A stretch of 64,000 nucleotides of DNA, from assembly GCF_001612945.1 (NCBI RefSeq), contig NZ_BDBK01000018.1, positions 186,001 through 250,000 of the forward strand, read 5' to 3'. This stretch comes from Nocardia inohanensis NBRC 100128 (GTDB taxonomy: Bacteria > Actinomycetota > Actinomycetes > Mycobacteriales > Mycobacteriaceae). This document shows positions 41,320 through 49,418 of this stretch, piece by piece (the stretch's first letter is position 1; the number at the start of each line of letters is the position of its first letter). The position numbers and the translations under genes were made by a program. Under the pieces are notes generated by a model, which did no database searches, had not been told where the DNA came from, and saw nothing but the letters and a program-made list of their open reading frames with translations.

Positions 41320-43221
41320 TCAATCGTTGTAGCGGCGGCTGTCGGCATGCCACGCCCGGTTACCGCCCATCCAGGCCCACAGGCCGGTCAGGAAACGGTG
41401 CAGCTCGGGGGATCCGGTGGCGGCCAAGGCGCCGGCCTCCGCTTCGAAACGGTGAACCAATTCGTCGTGCACTTCGGCGGTGCGCTGCACGGCTTCGCGC
41501 CGCGAGCATTTCTCCTCCGCCGCCAGTACCGTCGGCAGGTTGAATTCCCTTCCGTTGGAGAGGTCTTCGCGTGCCATCGAGTACAAGTCGTTGACCATCT
41601 GGGCGGCCAGTGCGGCGGTGGTGGTGACCCGCCGCACCCGTGGGTCGGTGTATTCGGCGGCGGGCAGTTCGTAGCCGTCCACCGCGTCGATCGGGGCCAT
41701 GCAGGGCAGGAAGCTGTGCGGCTGCCGGTTGAGCAGGTACTCCCACACCGGCGGCATGCGCCCGGCCGCCCGCCACCCGGCCTCCGCGCCCAAAGCGATG
41801 AACCAGCCCGCGATCTCGGTCCGCAGCCGCGCCACCTGGGTGGGAGAAGCGAACTGGGACAGATGCTCGAAGGAGGTCCGGAAGGCCCGCAGAATCGGAT
41901 CGCTCTGCATGGCTTCTTCGACCTTGACCTGATACCGCGCCGGCAGATGCACCGGATCCATTGCGGCGGCGGCCAATTCGAGTCTGGGCCCGAGCTCGGC
42001 CTCCGCACTGGACTTGCTGCCGTCCGGCGCGATATCGCTGGCGTCCTCCTCGCAGTAGTAGTCGTCCACCGACCACTCCGAGACCGCGCACTTCGCGGCG
42101 GCCAGCAGCCGATCCGCGTCATCGCATCCCGGATGCGCGAGCATGATCAACCGCCCGAAGTCGGCCTTGCGAAGTTCGTCGAGCCGGCCTTCATAGAGCC
42201 CGATCGCCTTGGCCCAGTCGATGATCCCGGTGTTCACAGCCTCCGCCAGCACCGGATTGTCGCGCACCGGCGGTGGACAGTAGAGCGTCGGAATCACCGG
42301 CCCCCGAGCCCGCTCCCGGCGCAACGATGCCACGCCGATCCCGCTGGGTCCGTTGGGAATCCGCCCCGGCCGCCCGGCTGCCGTATCCGCCGACCGAGCT
42401 CCGTTCGAGATGGCGGTAGCCGCCGAACCCGTCGGTGCGACCGATGCCGCGGTCCCGGCGCGTCCGGTGAGGGTCTGCTCCACACCGTGCGCCGGAACCG
42501 GGGGCCGGACCCGTCGCGCCGCCCCGGGGGCGAGCGCGGCACCATTCGTGCCCGGTGCGGGCCGCGGCAGGCGGGAAGCTCCGTGCGCGGCGCCTCCGGC
42601 AGCCACGCGAGTATCCGAGTCGGTAAGGCCGCCAAGCGAATTGGTCCCCGGTCGGGTCGGAGTGCCCGGTGAAGCGAGGCCGCCCGGTGTAGGGACGCCG
42701 CCTGGTGAGGCGAGGCCGCCCGGTGTCGAGACGCCGCCTGGTGAGGAGGTGTTGCCCGGTGTAGGGACGCCGCCTGGTGAGGCGAGGCCGCCCGGTGAGG
42801 CGAGGCCGCCTGGTGAGGGGACGCCGCCCGGTGAGGCGAGGCCGCCCGGTGAGGGAACGCCGCCTGGCGCGGGGACGCTGCTCGGTGAGGGGACTCCGCC
42901 CGGCGAGGGGGTGTTGCCCGGTGAGGGGAGGGTGGTGCCGGGTGCGGGGAGGTTGATGAGGATTGCCGCTGAGCCCAGGCCGCGGGGGCCGATGAGGCGT
43001 TTGGGTTCGGCCGGGCGTCCGGGTTCCGGTGGGAGGGCCGCGGTCGGGGTGGTTTCGGCGGCGTCGGATGCACCCAGGCGCGGATCGTCCAGGGGTGCAA
43101 TCGAATTCGGGAAGGCGAGGGTGGGTGGGGCGGCGGGGTCCAGGTTGGTCAGGAGCGCGGCGACCGCCGCCGCCACCTCGTGGGTGGCGGGCGGCGCCGC
43201 GGCGCGTGAGAGCACCGACAT
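41320..43221 (-). CDS. 2-methylisoborneol synthase with long disordered N-terminus
   Basis: The 633-residue class I terpene cyclase turns 2-methyl-GPP into the earthy odorant 2-methylisoborneol. The catalytic domain (about 320-633) shows the metal motif DDYYCEED (386-393), with the acidic first motif, and the NSE triad N544-x3-S548-x3-E552 in NDLYSMARE. Known synthases are near 440 residues. Here the first 310 residues are Pro/Gly/Ala-rich and include a hexapeptide array (about 97-186). Such N-termini act as targeting regions for family 2B encapsulins, and the shell gene lies 15 bp upstream. Confidence 0.95.
   Translation of the reverse strand: MSVLSRAAAPPATHEVAAAVAALLTNLDPAAPPTLAFPNSIAPLDDPRLGASDAAETTPTAALPPEPGRPAEPKRLIGPRGLGSAAILINLPAPGTTLPSPGNTPSPGGVPSPSSVPAPGGVPSPGGLASPGGVPSPGGLASPGGLASPGGVPTPGNTSSPGGVSTPGGLASPGGVPTPGGLASPGTPTRPGTNSLGGLTDSDTRVAAGGAAHGASRLPRPAPGTNGAALAPGAARRVRPPVPAHGVEQTLTGRAGTAASVAPTGSAATAISNGARSADTAAGRPGRIPNGPSGIGVASLRRERARGPVIPTLYCPPPVRDNPVLAEAVNTGIIDWAKAIGLYEGRLDELRKADFGRLIMLAHPGCDDADRLLAAAKCAVSEWSVDDYYCEEDASDIAPDGSKSSAEAELGPRLELAAAAMDPVHLPARYQVKVEEAMQSDPILRAFRTSFEHLSQFASPTQVARLRTEIAGWFIALGAEAGWRAAGRMPPVWEYLLNRQPHSFLPCMAPIDAVDGYELPAAEYTDPRVRRVTTTAALAAQMVNDLYSMAREDLSNGREFNLPTVLAAEEKCSRREAVQRTAEVHDELVHRFEAEAGALAATGSPELHRFLTGLWAWMGGNRAWHADSRRYND
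42664..42932 (-). repeat. 18-bp minisatellite inside the synthase gene
   Basis: About fifteen tandem 18-bp units encode variants of PSPGGV and ASPGGL (for example GGVPSP, GGLASP, GGVPTP, GNTSSP) at residues 97-186. Unit length is a whole number of codons, so copy number can change without frameshift. Individual units differ at one to three positions. Confidence 0.9.
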
Positions 43222-43236
43222 GACCGGTTTCTCCGA

Positions 43237-44646
43237 TCAGTCGGACTGGCGAGCGACCAGCACATTGTCGAGAATGCCGAGCGCGTCGGGGACCAGGACG
43301 GCGGCCGAGTAGTAGCAGCTGACCAGGTAGGAGATGATCGACTGGTCGTCGATGCCCTTGAAGCGGACGTTCAGGCCGGGCTCGTACTCGTCCGGAATGC
43401 CGGTCTGGTGCAGGCCGACCACACCCTGATCCTTCTCGCCGGTGCGCATGGCCAGGATCGAGGTGGTCTGGGTGTCGCTGACCGGGATCTTGCCGCACGG
43501 GTAGATGGGCACGCCGCGCCAGGCGGGCACCCGGTGGCCGTCCACCTCCACCGGATCGGGATAGATGCCGCGCTTGCTGCATTCGCGCATGAGCGCCGCG
43601 ATCGCCTTCGGATGCGCCAGGAAAAGTTTGGTGCTGCGCCGCATGGACAGCAGTTCGTCCATATCGTCCGGGGTCGGCGGGCCGGACTCGGTGTAGATGC
43701 GCTGCTTGAGGTCGCAGTTGTTGAGCAGGCCGAAGTCCGGGTTGTTGACCAGGTCGTATTCGCGCCGCTCGTACATGGCCTCGATGGTCAGCCGCAGCTG
43801 CTGCTCCACCTGATCGTGCGGATCGTTGAACAGGTCCGCGACGCGGGTGTGCACGCGCAGCACCGACTGGCCGAGGCTGAGCTCGTACTCCCGCGGCTGG
43901 CTGTCGTAGTCGACGAAGGTGCCGTCGAGCAGCGGCTCCCCGGAATGCCCGGAGGAGACCACGATTTCGGCCTCACCGTATTTGTTCTGTGGCGCGGCGG
44001 GCGCGTCGGCCACCGCGGCCAGATGCTGTTGCAGCGCCGGAATGTGCTCCGACAGCTCCGACAGGGCTTGGCGCGGCAGGGCCAGGATGGTGGTCGGGGT
44101 GACCGTCTTGACCGTCACCGGCCAGATGGCGTCGTCGTCGACCAGCATCTCGTCGCCGAAGAAGTCGCCGCCGGCCAGCATGCCCACCTTGGTGGTCTCG
44201 CCGTATTCACCGGTGCCGATCTTGCTGAGCTTGCCGTGCACGATGAGCAGCACCTGGTCCATCGGATTGCCGAATTCGGCGACCACGGTGCCGGGTTGCA
44301 GATCGCGCTGTTCGAAGCGCTGGGCGACGGCCGCCAGTACCTCTTCGTCGTCGAATCCGCGCAGCTGCGGCAATTCCTGGAGTTCGAGCGGGATGACCCG
44401 CGCGCTCGGGCCGTTGATGACGAACTCCACCTCGCCGTTGCCGACGGTGTGGGTGAGGCGCCGGTTGACCCGGTACACACCACCTTTGACCTGCACCCAG
44501 GGCAGCGAGCGGGTCAGCCACCGGGAGCTGATGCCCTGCATCTGGGGTTCGGATTTGGTGGTGTGCGCCAGCCGGCCGGCGGCGGCGGTACTGAGGGACT
44601 TGCGAACGTGGTTGGTTTCGGCCTGAGTGGGCAGTTCGATGGTCAT
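43237..44646 (-). CDS. Family 2B encapsulin shell protein (cyclic-nucleotide-domain type)
   Basis: The 469-residue protein begins KSLSTAAAGRLAHTTKSEPQM and MQGISSRWLTRSLPWVQVKGG, then has a cyclic-nucleotide-binding-like domain (about 90-210) inserted before the HK97-fold body (about 225-469: SGHSGEPLLDGTFVDYD, LLNNCDLKQRI, FLAHPKAIAAL, GVVGLHQTGIPDEY). This is the order of the SCO7699-type proteins once annotated as Crp regulators and now known as family 2B encapsulins, which form protein nanocompartments. No helix-turn-helix is present. The cassette GDFFGDEML...WPVTVKT lacks the arginine that normally grips the cyclic phosphate. It heads the terpene operon. Confidence 0.95.
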   Translation of the reverse strand: MTIELPTQAETNHVRKSLSTAAAGRLAHTTKSEPQMQGISSRWLTRSLPWVQVKGGVYRVNRRLTHTVGNGEVEFVINGPSARVIPLELQELPQLRGFDDEEVLAAVAQRFEQRDLQPGTVVAEFGNPMDQVLLIVHGKLSKIGTGEYGETTKVGMLAGGDFFGDEMLVDDDAIWPVTVKTVTPTTILALPRQALSELSEHIPALQQHLAAVADAPAAPQNKYGEAEIVVSSGHSGEPLLDGTFVDYDSQPREYELSLGQSVLRVHTRVADLFNDPHDQVEQQLRLTIEAMYERREYDLVNNPDFGLLNNCDLKQRIYTESGPPTPDDMDELLSMRRSTKLFLAHPKAIAALMRECSKRGIYPDPVEVDGHRVPAWRGVPIYPCGKIPVSDTQTTSILAMRTGEKDQGVVGLHQTGIPDEYEPGLNVRFKGIDDQSIISYLVSCYYSAAVLVPDALGILDNVLVARQSD

Positions 44647-44669
44647 GCTGCGGTCCTCGGATCGAAGGG

Positions 44670-44693
44670 CCGCCGCGGGTTAACTCGCGGCGG
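44670..44693. promoter_or_regulatory. 24-bp GC palindrome upstream of the encapsulin start
   Basis: CCGCCGCG and CGCGGCGG flank a GTTAAC core with one mismatched pair. It ends 24 bases before the encapsulin ATG and could be an operator or a 5'-leader hairpin of the operon message. Confidence 0.6.
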
Positions 44694-44710
44694 GCGTCCA
44701 TGGCGAATCG

Positions 44711-44731
44711 GCAGGCCGCGAGAGGGCCTGC
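44711..44731. repeat. Inverted repeat GCAGGCC-N7-GGCCTGC
   Basis: Perfect 7-base arms sit 18 bp beyond the 24-bp palindrome on the encapsulin-promoter side. It could be part of the same operator or a stop for transcription entering from the right. Confidence 0.45.
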
Positions 44732-44928
44732 GAGAACTAGTCAAGTGAGTGAAATGACATGCGCGACACTGCGTTCCAGCGCTACCGATGGTAAGTCTGC
44801 GAGTTATTCACGCGCAGGAAAACTCCATAAACGGAAGATTTGCAGATTCACAGCAGTGATTCGGAGCTGGCGCCACGTTGGAGTGGTGCGAGTGCATTTC
44901 GAACACGTGCGCCCGCTCGCCGGGCGTT

Positions 44929-44959
44929 CCGTACCGGTAAGTACCCGATCCGTACCGGT
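44929..44959. promoter_or_regulatory. Direct repeats of CCGTACCGGT, 21 bp apart
   Basis: Identical 10-base units start at 44929 and 44950, two helical turns apart, each containing the palindrome ACCGGT. They lie 62 bp and more before the start at 45021, a typical activator or repressor layout. Confidence 0.5.
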
Positions 44960-45020
44960 TGCGGCCACGGCCGGCGCGTGCATGGCGCTGCTCACAAGCC
45001 CCGCGCAGTAGGCTGGGGGT

Positions 45021-48000
45021 ATGGCAAGCTCATCACGACGCGTTGGGGTGGATGACGCTGGTCACGAGCAGAACAGGTCTGGGAGCACAGCCTTGAAATT
45101 CAATACGAAGTCCGTTGTAGGGCCGATGCAGCGCCTGGTGGCGACCGCCCAGAACGGACTCGAGGTGATCCGGTTCGGGGGACTGGTTCACGAGATCGAA
45201 TCCTCGCCGTACGAGATCGTCGAGCGCAAGCGGATGTATCGGCTGCGGCATTACTTCCCGGACGCCGTCGGTACCGACCGTCCGGTTGTGGTGCTGGTGC
45301 CGCCGATCATGGTGACCGCGGAGATCTGGGACGTGAATGCGGCCGACGGGGCGGTCGGTATTCTCAATGCAGCCGGAATCGATTGCTGGGTGGTCGATTT
45401 CGGTTCACCCGCCACCGAAGAGGGCGGCATGGATCGCGATCTGGCCGACCATGTGCTGGCCGTCAGCTCCGCCATCGACACGGTCAACGAATTGACCGGG
45501 CGCGGCGTGCATCTCATGGGCTACTCCCAGGGCGGCATGTTCTCCTATCAGACCGCGGCCTTCCGCTACGGCAAGGGCGTGGAATCCATCGTCACCTTCG
45601 GGTCGCCGGTGGACGCGGTGGCCGGCATGCCGTTCGGGCTGCCGCACGGACTGGTCTCCGATGCCGCCGACTTCCTCACCGATCACGTGCTGAACCGGCT
45701 GCCCATCACCGAATCCATGGTGCGACTGGGCTTCCAGGCCCTCGATCCGATGAAGACCGCCAAGGCGCGCCTGGACTTCCTGCGCCAGCTGCACGACCGC
45801 GAGGCGCTGCTGCCGCGCGAACGGCAGCGGCGGTTCCTGGAAGCCGAAGGCTGGCTCGGCTACCCCGGGCCCGCATTGACCGATCTGCTGGAGCAGTTCG
45901 TCAAACACAATCGAATGATGCTGGGCGGATTTGTGATTCGCGACCAGCTGATCTCCCTGGCGGAATTGAAGTGCCCGATCCTGGCGTTCGTCGGCGAGGT
46001 CGACGATATCGGCCAGCCCGCCGCCGTGCGCGGCATCGTGCGCGCCGCGCCGAATGCCGATGTATACGAAGCCAGCATTGTGGCCGGGCATTTCGGGCTC
46101 GTCTCCGGTTCCACCGCCACCAAGCAGACCTGGCCGGTGGTGCGGGACTGGGTGAACTGGCTGAGCGCGCGCGGCGAACAGCCGCCGCAGGTCGAGCGCA
46201 TGAGCCTCGATGTGGTGCGCAAGGGACCGACCTCGCCGCTCACCCGCGCCGTGCACGCGGTCGGCAGCCTCGCCGAAGCCGGGACCAGCCTGGGCAAGAC
46301 CATCGAGGGCGTGGCCGGGCAGACCCTGCGCAGCACCGTCGAACTCACCGGTGAGGCGGCGCGCGCGCTGCCGCGCCTGACCCGCCTCGGCATGATCCAG
46401 CCGCACACCCGGATTTCGCTGGGCCGCTTGCTCGCCGAGCAGGCGCGGCGCAATCCGTCGCGGGAGTGCTTCCTGTTCGACGATCGGGTGCACACCCAGC
46501 AGGCCGTGAACCAGCGCATCGACAATGTGGTGCGCGGGCTCATCTCGGTCGGCGTGCGACCGGCCACCCGGGTCGGCGTGGTGATGGAGACCCGGCCGTC
46601 GGCGCTGGTGACCATTGCGGCCCTGTCGCGGCTGGGCGCGGTCGCGGTGCTGCTCGCGCCGGGCAGCGAACTGTCCAAGGTGGCCGATCTGACCGGCGCC
46701 AAACTGCTCGTCACCGACCCCGAGAACCTTTACGCCGCGGCGGCCACCGGGCACCGGGTGCTGGTGCTCGGTGGCGGCGGCGAGGCGCGAAACCTGGACG
46801 TGCCCAGCGGATCCGACGTCGTCGACCTGGAGCGCATCGATCCGGAGCAGGTCACGCTGCCCGCCTGGTATCGCCCCGATCCGGGTCTGGCACGCGAGCT
46901 GGCGTTCATTCTCGTCACCGGGACCGGCGACAAGTTCGACGTCAAGTACGTGACCAACCACCGCTGGGCGCTGTCGGCCTTCGGTACCGCCTCGGCCGCC
47001 GACCTGGGCCGCCGCGACACCGTGTATTGCCTTGCGCCACTGCATCATTCGTCCGGTCTGCTGGTGAGTCTGGGCGGCGCGGTCGCGGGTGGTTCGCGTA
47101 TCGCGCTGGCCCGCTCGCTGGAACCGCAGCGGTTCGCTGAGGAGGTGCACCGTTACGGCGTCACCGTGGTCACCTACACCTGGACCATGCTGCGCGACAT
47201 CCTCGATGCCGACACCTTCCCGAACGGTCACCCGCACCCCATCCGCCTGTTCATCGGCTCCGGCATGCCGGCCGGGCTGTGGCGGCGCACCCAGGAACGC
47301 TTCGCGCCGGCCAAGGTGCTGGAGTTCTACGCCTCCATCGAAGGCGATGTGGTGCTCGCCAACGTCGCCGCCGACAAGATCGGTTCCAAGGGCCGTCCGG
47401 TCCCCGGCACCGCCAAGGTCGAGCTCATCGGCTACGACCCCGAAACCGACGAAATCCAGGTCGAGGATTCGGGTTTCGCGCGCCGCTGCGCCGATAACGA
47501 AGTGGGCCTGCTGATCGGCAAAGCCTCCGAGATCGTCGACGTCTCGGCGGGCGGCCTGCGCGGCGTCTTCGCCTCCGGTGACGCCTGGATGCCCACCGAG
47601 AACCTCTTCCGCCGCGACAGCGACGGCGACTACTGGCTGATGGACCGCCGCGACACCGTGATCCACACCCCGCGCGGCCCCGTCTACACCCAGCCCATCG
47701 TGGATGTCCTCAACGATCTCACCGCCGTGGACATGGAGGTCGCCTACGCCCTCCCGGCCGGTGACCGCACCCTCGCCGTCGCCGCCGTGAGCATCCGCCC
47801 GGGCCTGCGCCTGGAACCCAAGGATGTCACCGAGGCCGTGCGCGCCCTGGCCCCCGACCAGCGCCCCGACCTGGTCTACGTGGTCGACGACATTCCCCGC
47901 AGCTCCACCTTCCGCCCCTCCACCCGGGCCGTCCAAGCCGCGGGCCGCCCGCAGCCGGGCGACCGAACCTGGTGGTACAACCGCGAATCCGAGTCCTACG

Positions 48001-48041
48001 AGATCCTCACTCCCGACCTCGCGACCCGCCTTTTCGCCTGA
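45021..48041 (+). CDS. Alpha/beta-hydrolase fused to acyl-CoA-synthetase-like domain
   Basis: The 1006-residue protein has an N-terminal alpha/beta hydrolase (about 60-380), related to PHA-synthase-like hydrolases, with nucleophile Ser169 in GYSQGGMF. A linker leads to an AMP-binding-enzyme-like domain (about 470-1000; RVGVVMETRPSALVTIAALSRLGAVAVLL, APLHHSSGLLVSLGG, EFYASIEGD). The usual nucleotide loop (SGTTGxPK) is replaced by VTGTGDKFDVKYV, and the C-terminal catalytic lysine region reads IPRSSTFRPSTRAV without a lysine. It may be a non-catalytic or altered synthetase. I recall similar fusions in mycobacteria. It may act on lipids. Confidence 0.88.
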   Translation: MASSSRRVGVDDAGHEQNRSGSTALKFNTKSVVGPMQRLVATAQNGLEVIRFGGLVHEIESSPYEIVERKRMYRLRHYFPDAVGTDRPVVVLVPPIMVTAEIWDVNAADGAVGILNAAGIDCWVVDFGSPATEEGGMDRDLADHVLAVSSAIDTVNELTGRGVHLMGYSQGGMFSYQTAAFRYGKGVESIVTFGSPVDAVAGMPFGLPHGLVSDAADFLTDHVLNRLPITESMVRLGFQALDPMKTAKARLDFLRQLHDREALLPRERQRRFLEAEGWLGYPGPALTDLLEQFVKHNRMMLGGFVIRDQLISLAELKCPILAFVGEVDDIGQPAAVRGIVRAAPNADVYEASIVAGHFGLVSGSTATKQTWPVVRDWVNWLSARGEQPPQVERMSLDVVRKGPTSPLTRAVHAVGSLAEAGTSLGKTIEGVAGQTLRSTVELTGEAARALPRLTRLGMIQPHTRISLGRLLAEQARRNPSRECFLFDDRVHTQQAVNQRIDNVVRGLISVGVRPATRVGVVMETRPSALVTIAALSRLGAVAVLLAPGSELSKVADLTGAKLLVTDPENLYAAAATGHRVLVLGGGGEARNLDVPSGSDVVDLERIDPEQVTLPAWYRPDPGLARELAFILVTGTGDKFDVKYVTNHRWALSAFGTASAADLGRRDTVYCLAPLHHSSGLLVSLGGAVAGGSRIALARSLEPQRFAEEVHRYGVTVVTYTWTMLRDILDADTFPNGHPHPIRLFIGSGMPAGLWRRTQERFAPAKVLEFYASIEGDVVLANVAADKIGSKGRPVPGTAKVELIGYDPETDEIQVEDSGFARRCADNEVGLLIGKASEIVDVSAGGLRGVFASGDAWMPTENLFRRDSDGDYWLMDRRDTVIHTPRGPVYTQPIVDVLNDLTAVDMEVAYALPAGDRTLAVAAVSIRPGLRLEPKDVTEAVRALAPDQRPDLVYVVDDIPRSSTFRPSTRAVQAAGRPQPGDRTWWYNRESESYEILTPDLATRLFA

Positions 48042-48054
48042 TCCCGCGAGTAGC

Positions 48055-48702
48055 ATGCGAGTGGTGAACCCCGCCGCCCGCCTGTTCTCCGCCGTCGCCG
48101 GTCAGCTCGGCAATCCGCACGGATTGCTGGGCCGGGCGACGGCCGTAGCGCTCAACCGAGGCAACCGCGCCCTCATCGAAGCCGCCGTCGACGCCGCCGC
48201 CCCCGCCCCGGGCGAGATCGCCGCCGATATCGGATTCGGTGGGGGCGTGGGTCTTTCGCTCCTGCTGAACCGGGTGGTGCCCGGCGGTCTCGTGCACGGG
48301 GCCGACATCTCCCCGGATATGCTCGCCCGCGCCCGGGCCAGCTTCGCCGAATCCATTGCGGCCGGGCACCTCAGCATCGACGAAGGCTCCCTGACCGCCC
48401 TCCCGTATGCCGACGCCACCATCGACGCCGCCATCACGGTCAACACCATCTACTTCGTTCCCGACCTGGCTCCGGCCTGCGCCGAGTTCAGCCGCGTGCT
48501 ACGCCCCAAGGGCCGCGTGGTCATCGGCATCAACGACCCCGAGGGCATGGCCAAAGCGCCCTTCACCCGCTACGGCTTCACGCTGCGCCCGGTCCCTGAA
48601 ATCGTCACCGCCCTGGAAGACGCGGGCCTGGAAGTGGAGCACCGCGCCCTCCCCGGCAAACCGTTCACCAGCCACCTGCTCATCGCGCGGCAGGCAGGCT
48701 GA
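48055..48702 (+). CDS. SAM-dependent methyltransferase (UbiE/type 11 class)
   Basis: The 215-residue enzyme has the class I motifs in order: EIAADIGFGGGVGLSLLL (motif I), HGADISPDMLARAR, SLTALPYADATIDAAITVNTI and the VLRPKGRVVIGI strand. The substrate is not predictable. It lies 13 bp after the hydrolase-synthetase fusion on the same strand and is probably co-transcribed with it. ATG 48055 and GTG 48061 are both possible starts. Confidence 0.92.
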   Translation: MRVVNPAARLFSAVAGQLGNPHGLLGRATAVALNRGNRALIEAAVDAAAPAPGEIAADIGFGGGVGLSLLLNRVVPGGLVHGADISPDMLARARASFAESIAAGHLSIDEGSLTALPYADATIDAAITVNTIYFVPDLAPACAEFSRVLRPKGRVVIGINDPEGMAKAPFTRYGFTLRPVPEIVTALEDAGLEVEHRALPGKPFTSHLLIARQAG

Positions 48703-48711
48703 CCGAGTATC

Positions 48712-48727
48712 GCCCGCGGCGGCGGGC
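48712..48727. terminator. Short GC hairpin at a convergence
   Basis: GCCCGC pairs with GCGGGC around GGCG between the convergent methyltransferase and HAD genes. Confidence 0.4.
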
Positions 48728-48731
48728 GCCG

Positions 48732-49418
48732 CTATCTGCTGGAGGCTACCGATTCCATTGGGGCGGTGAGGGTCTCGCGGAGCCAGCCGCGCGCTTGGAA
48801 GGCGTCGGCGGCGAGGTGATCGGCCAGGTCGGCCTCGGGCGGGTGGATCGACGGCGACCAGCTGGGAATGGCCAGTACTCGCATGCCCGCGGCGTGCGCG
48901 GAGCGGATACCGGCGGCGGAATCCTCCACGGCCACACAGCGACTCGGGTCGACATCCAACTGCTGTGCGGCATGCAGCCAGGGGGCGGGATGGGGTTTGG
49001 TCTCCGCTCGGTCCTCCCGCGCTACCACTACGCGCATGCTGGACAGCAGGTCGAAATGGGTGAGTGCGGCGGTCACGAAGCGGCGCGGTGAGGCCGAGAC
49101 GACGCCGGTCACGGACCGCGCGGCAGCGGTGGTGAGCAATTCCGGAATGCCGGGAAGCAGGTCGACCCGGCCCGAATTCACCTGTGCCACCATGAGATTC
49201 ACGCAATCGGTGATGACCCGTTCGACGGAATCGATTCCGCAGACCGCCGCCAGGTGATGGGCCCAGTCGCCGTGACCGTGGGTGCGGCGGCGGTCGATCT
49301 CGGTCCAGGTGTGGCCGTGCCGGGCGGCGTAATCGGACCAGCAGCGGTCCCACGGCGCCATGGTCGCGGCGAGGGTGCCGTCCAGATCGAAGAGCACCGC
49401 CTCGATACGGCCGCTCAT
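48732..49418 (-). CDS. HAD-family phosphatase coupled to ribB
   Basis: The 228-residue HAD hydrolase has motif I VLFDLDGTLAATM, motif II VVSASPRRFV, and motifs III/IV around KPHPAPWLHAAQQL and AVEDSAAGIRSAHAAGM, with a helical cap between. It resembles beta-phosphoglucomutase-like phosphatases. ATG 49418 overlaps the ribB stop by 4 bases. Because riboflavin synthesis needs a HAD phosphatase for 5-amino-6-ribitylamino-uracil phosphate that is often unassigned, this coupling makes it a candidate; that is inference. Confidence 0.9.
   Translation of the reverse strand: MSGRIEAVLFDLDGTLAATMAPWDRCWSDYAARHGHTWTEIDRRRTHGHGDWAHHLAAVCGIDSVERVITDCVNLMVAQVNSGRVDLLPGIPELLTTAAARSVTGVVSASPRRFVTAALTHFDLLSSMRVVVAREDRAETKPHPAPWLHAAQQLDVDPSRCVAVEDSAAGIRSAHAAGMRVLAIPSWSPSIHPPEADLADHLAADAFQARGWLRETLTAPMESVASSR

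Larger units (their letters stand above)
44647..45020. other. 374-bp divergent control region: encapsulin operon and hydrolase-synthetase fusion
   Basis: No gene is seen here. The region holds three symmetric elements listed separately: a 24-bp palindrome (44670-44693), a 7-bp-arm inverted repeat (44711-44731), and two direct copies of CCGTACCGGT (44929, 44950). Its middle, around 44780-44880, is relatively AT-rich and is the likely promoter zone. Confidence 0.7.

Noticed and set aside
42664..42932. CRISPR-like or intergenic tandem repeat
   Set aside because: The 18-bp units are contiguous, without spacers, and lie in frame inside the synthase coding sequence, so this is a coding minisatellite.
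43237..44646. Crp/Fnr-type transcription factor
   Set aside because: A cyclic-nucleotide-like domain is present but there is no helix-turn-helix; the C-terminal half has the HK97-like encapsulin sequence pattern and sits with its known cargo type.
45405..48056. 883-codon open frame on the minus strand
   Set aside because: It is the antisense shadow of the hydrolase-synthetase fusion; composition is Gly/Ala/Arg/His-rich with no domain, and the plus-strand reading has clear motifs.
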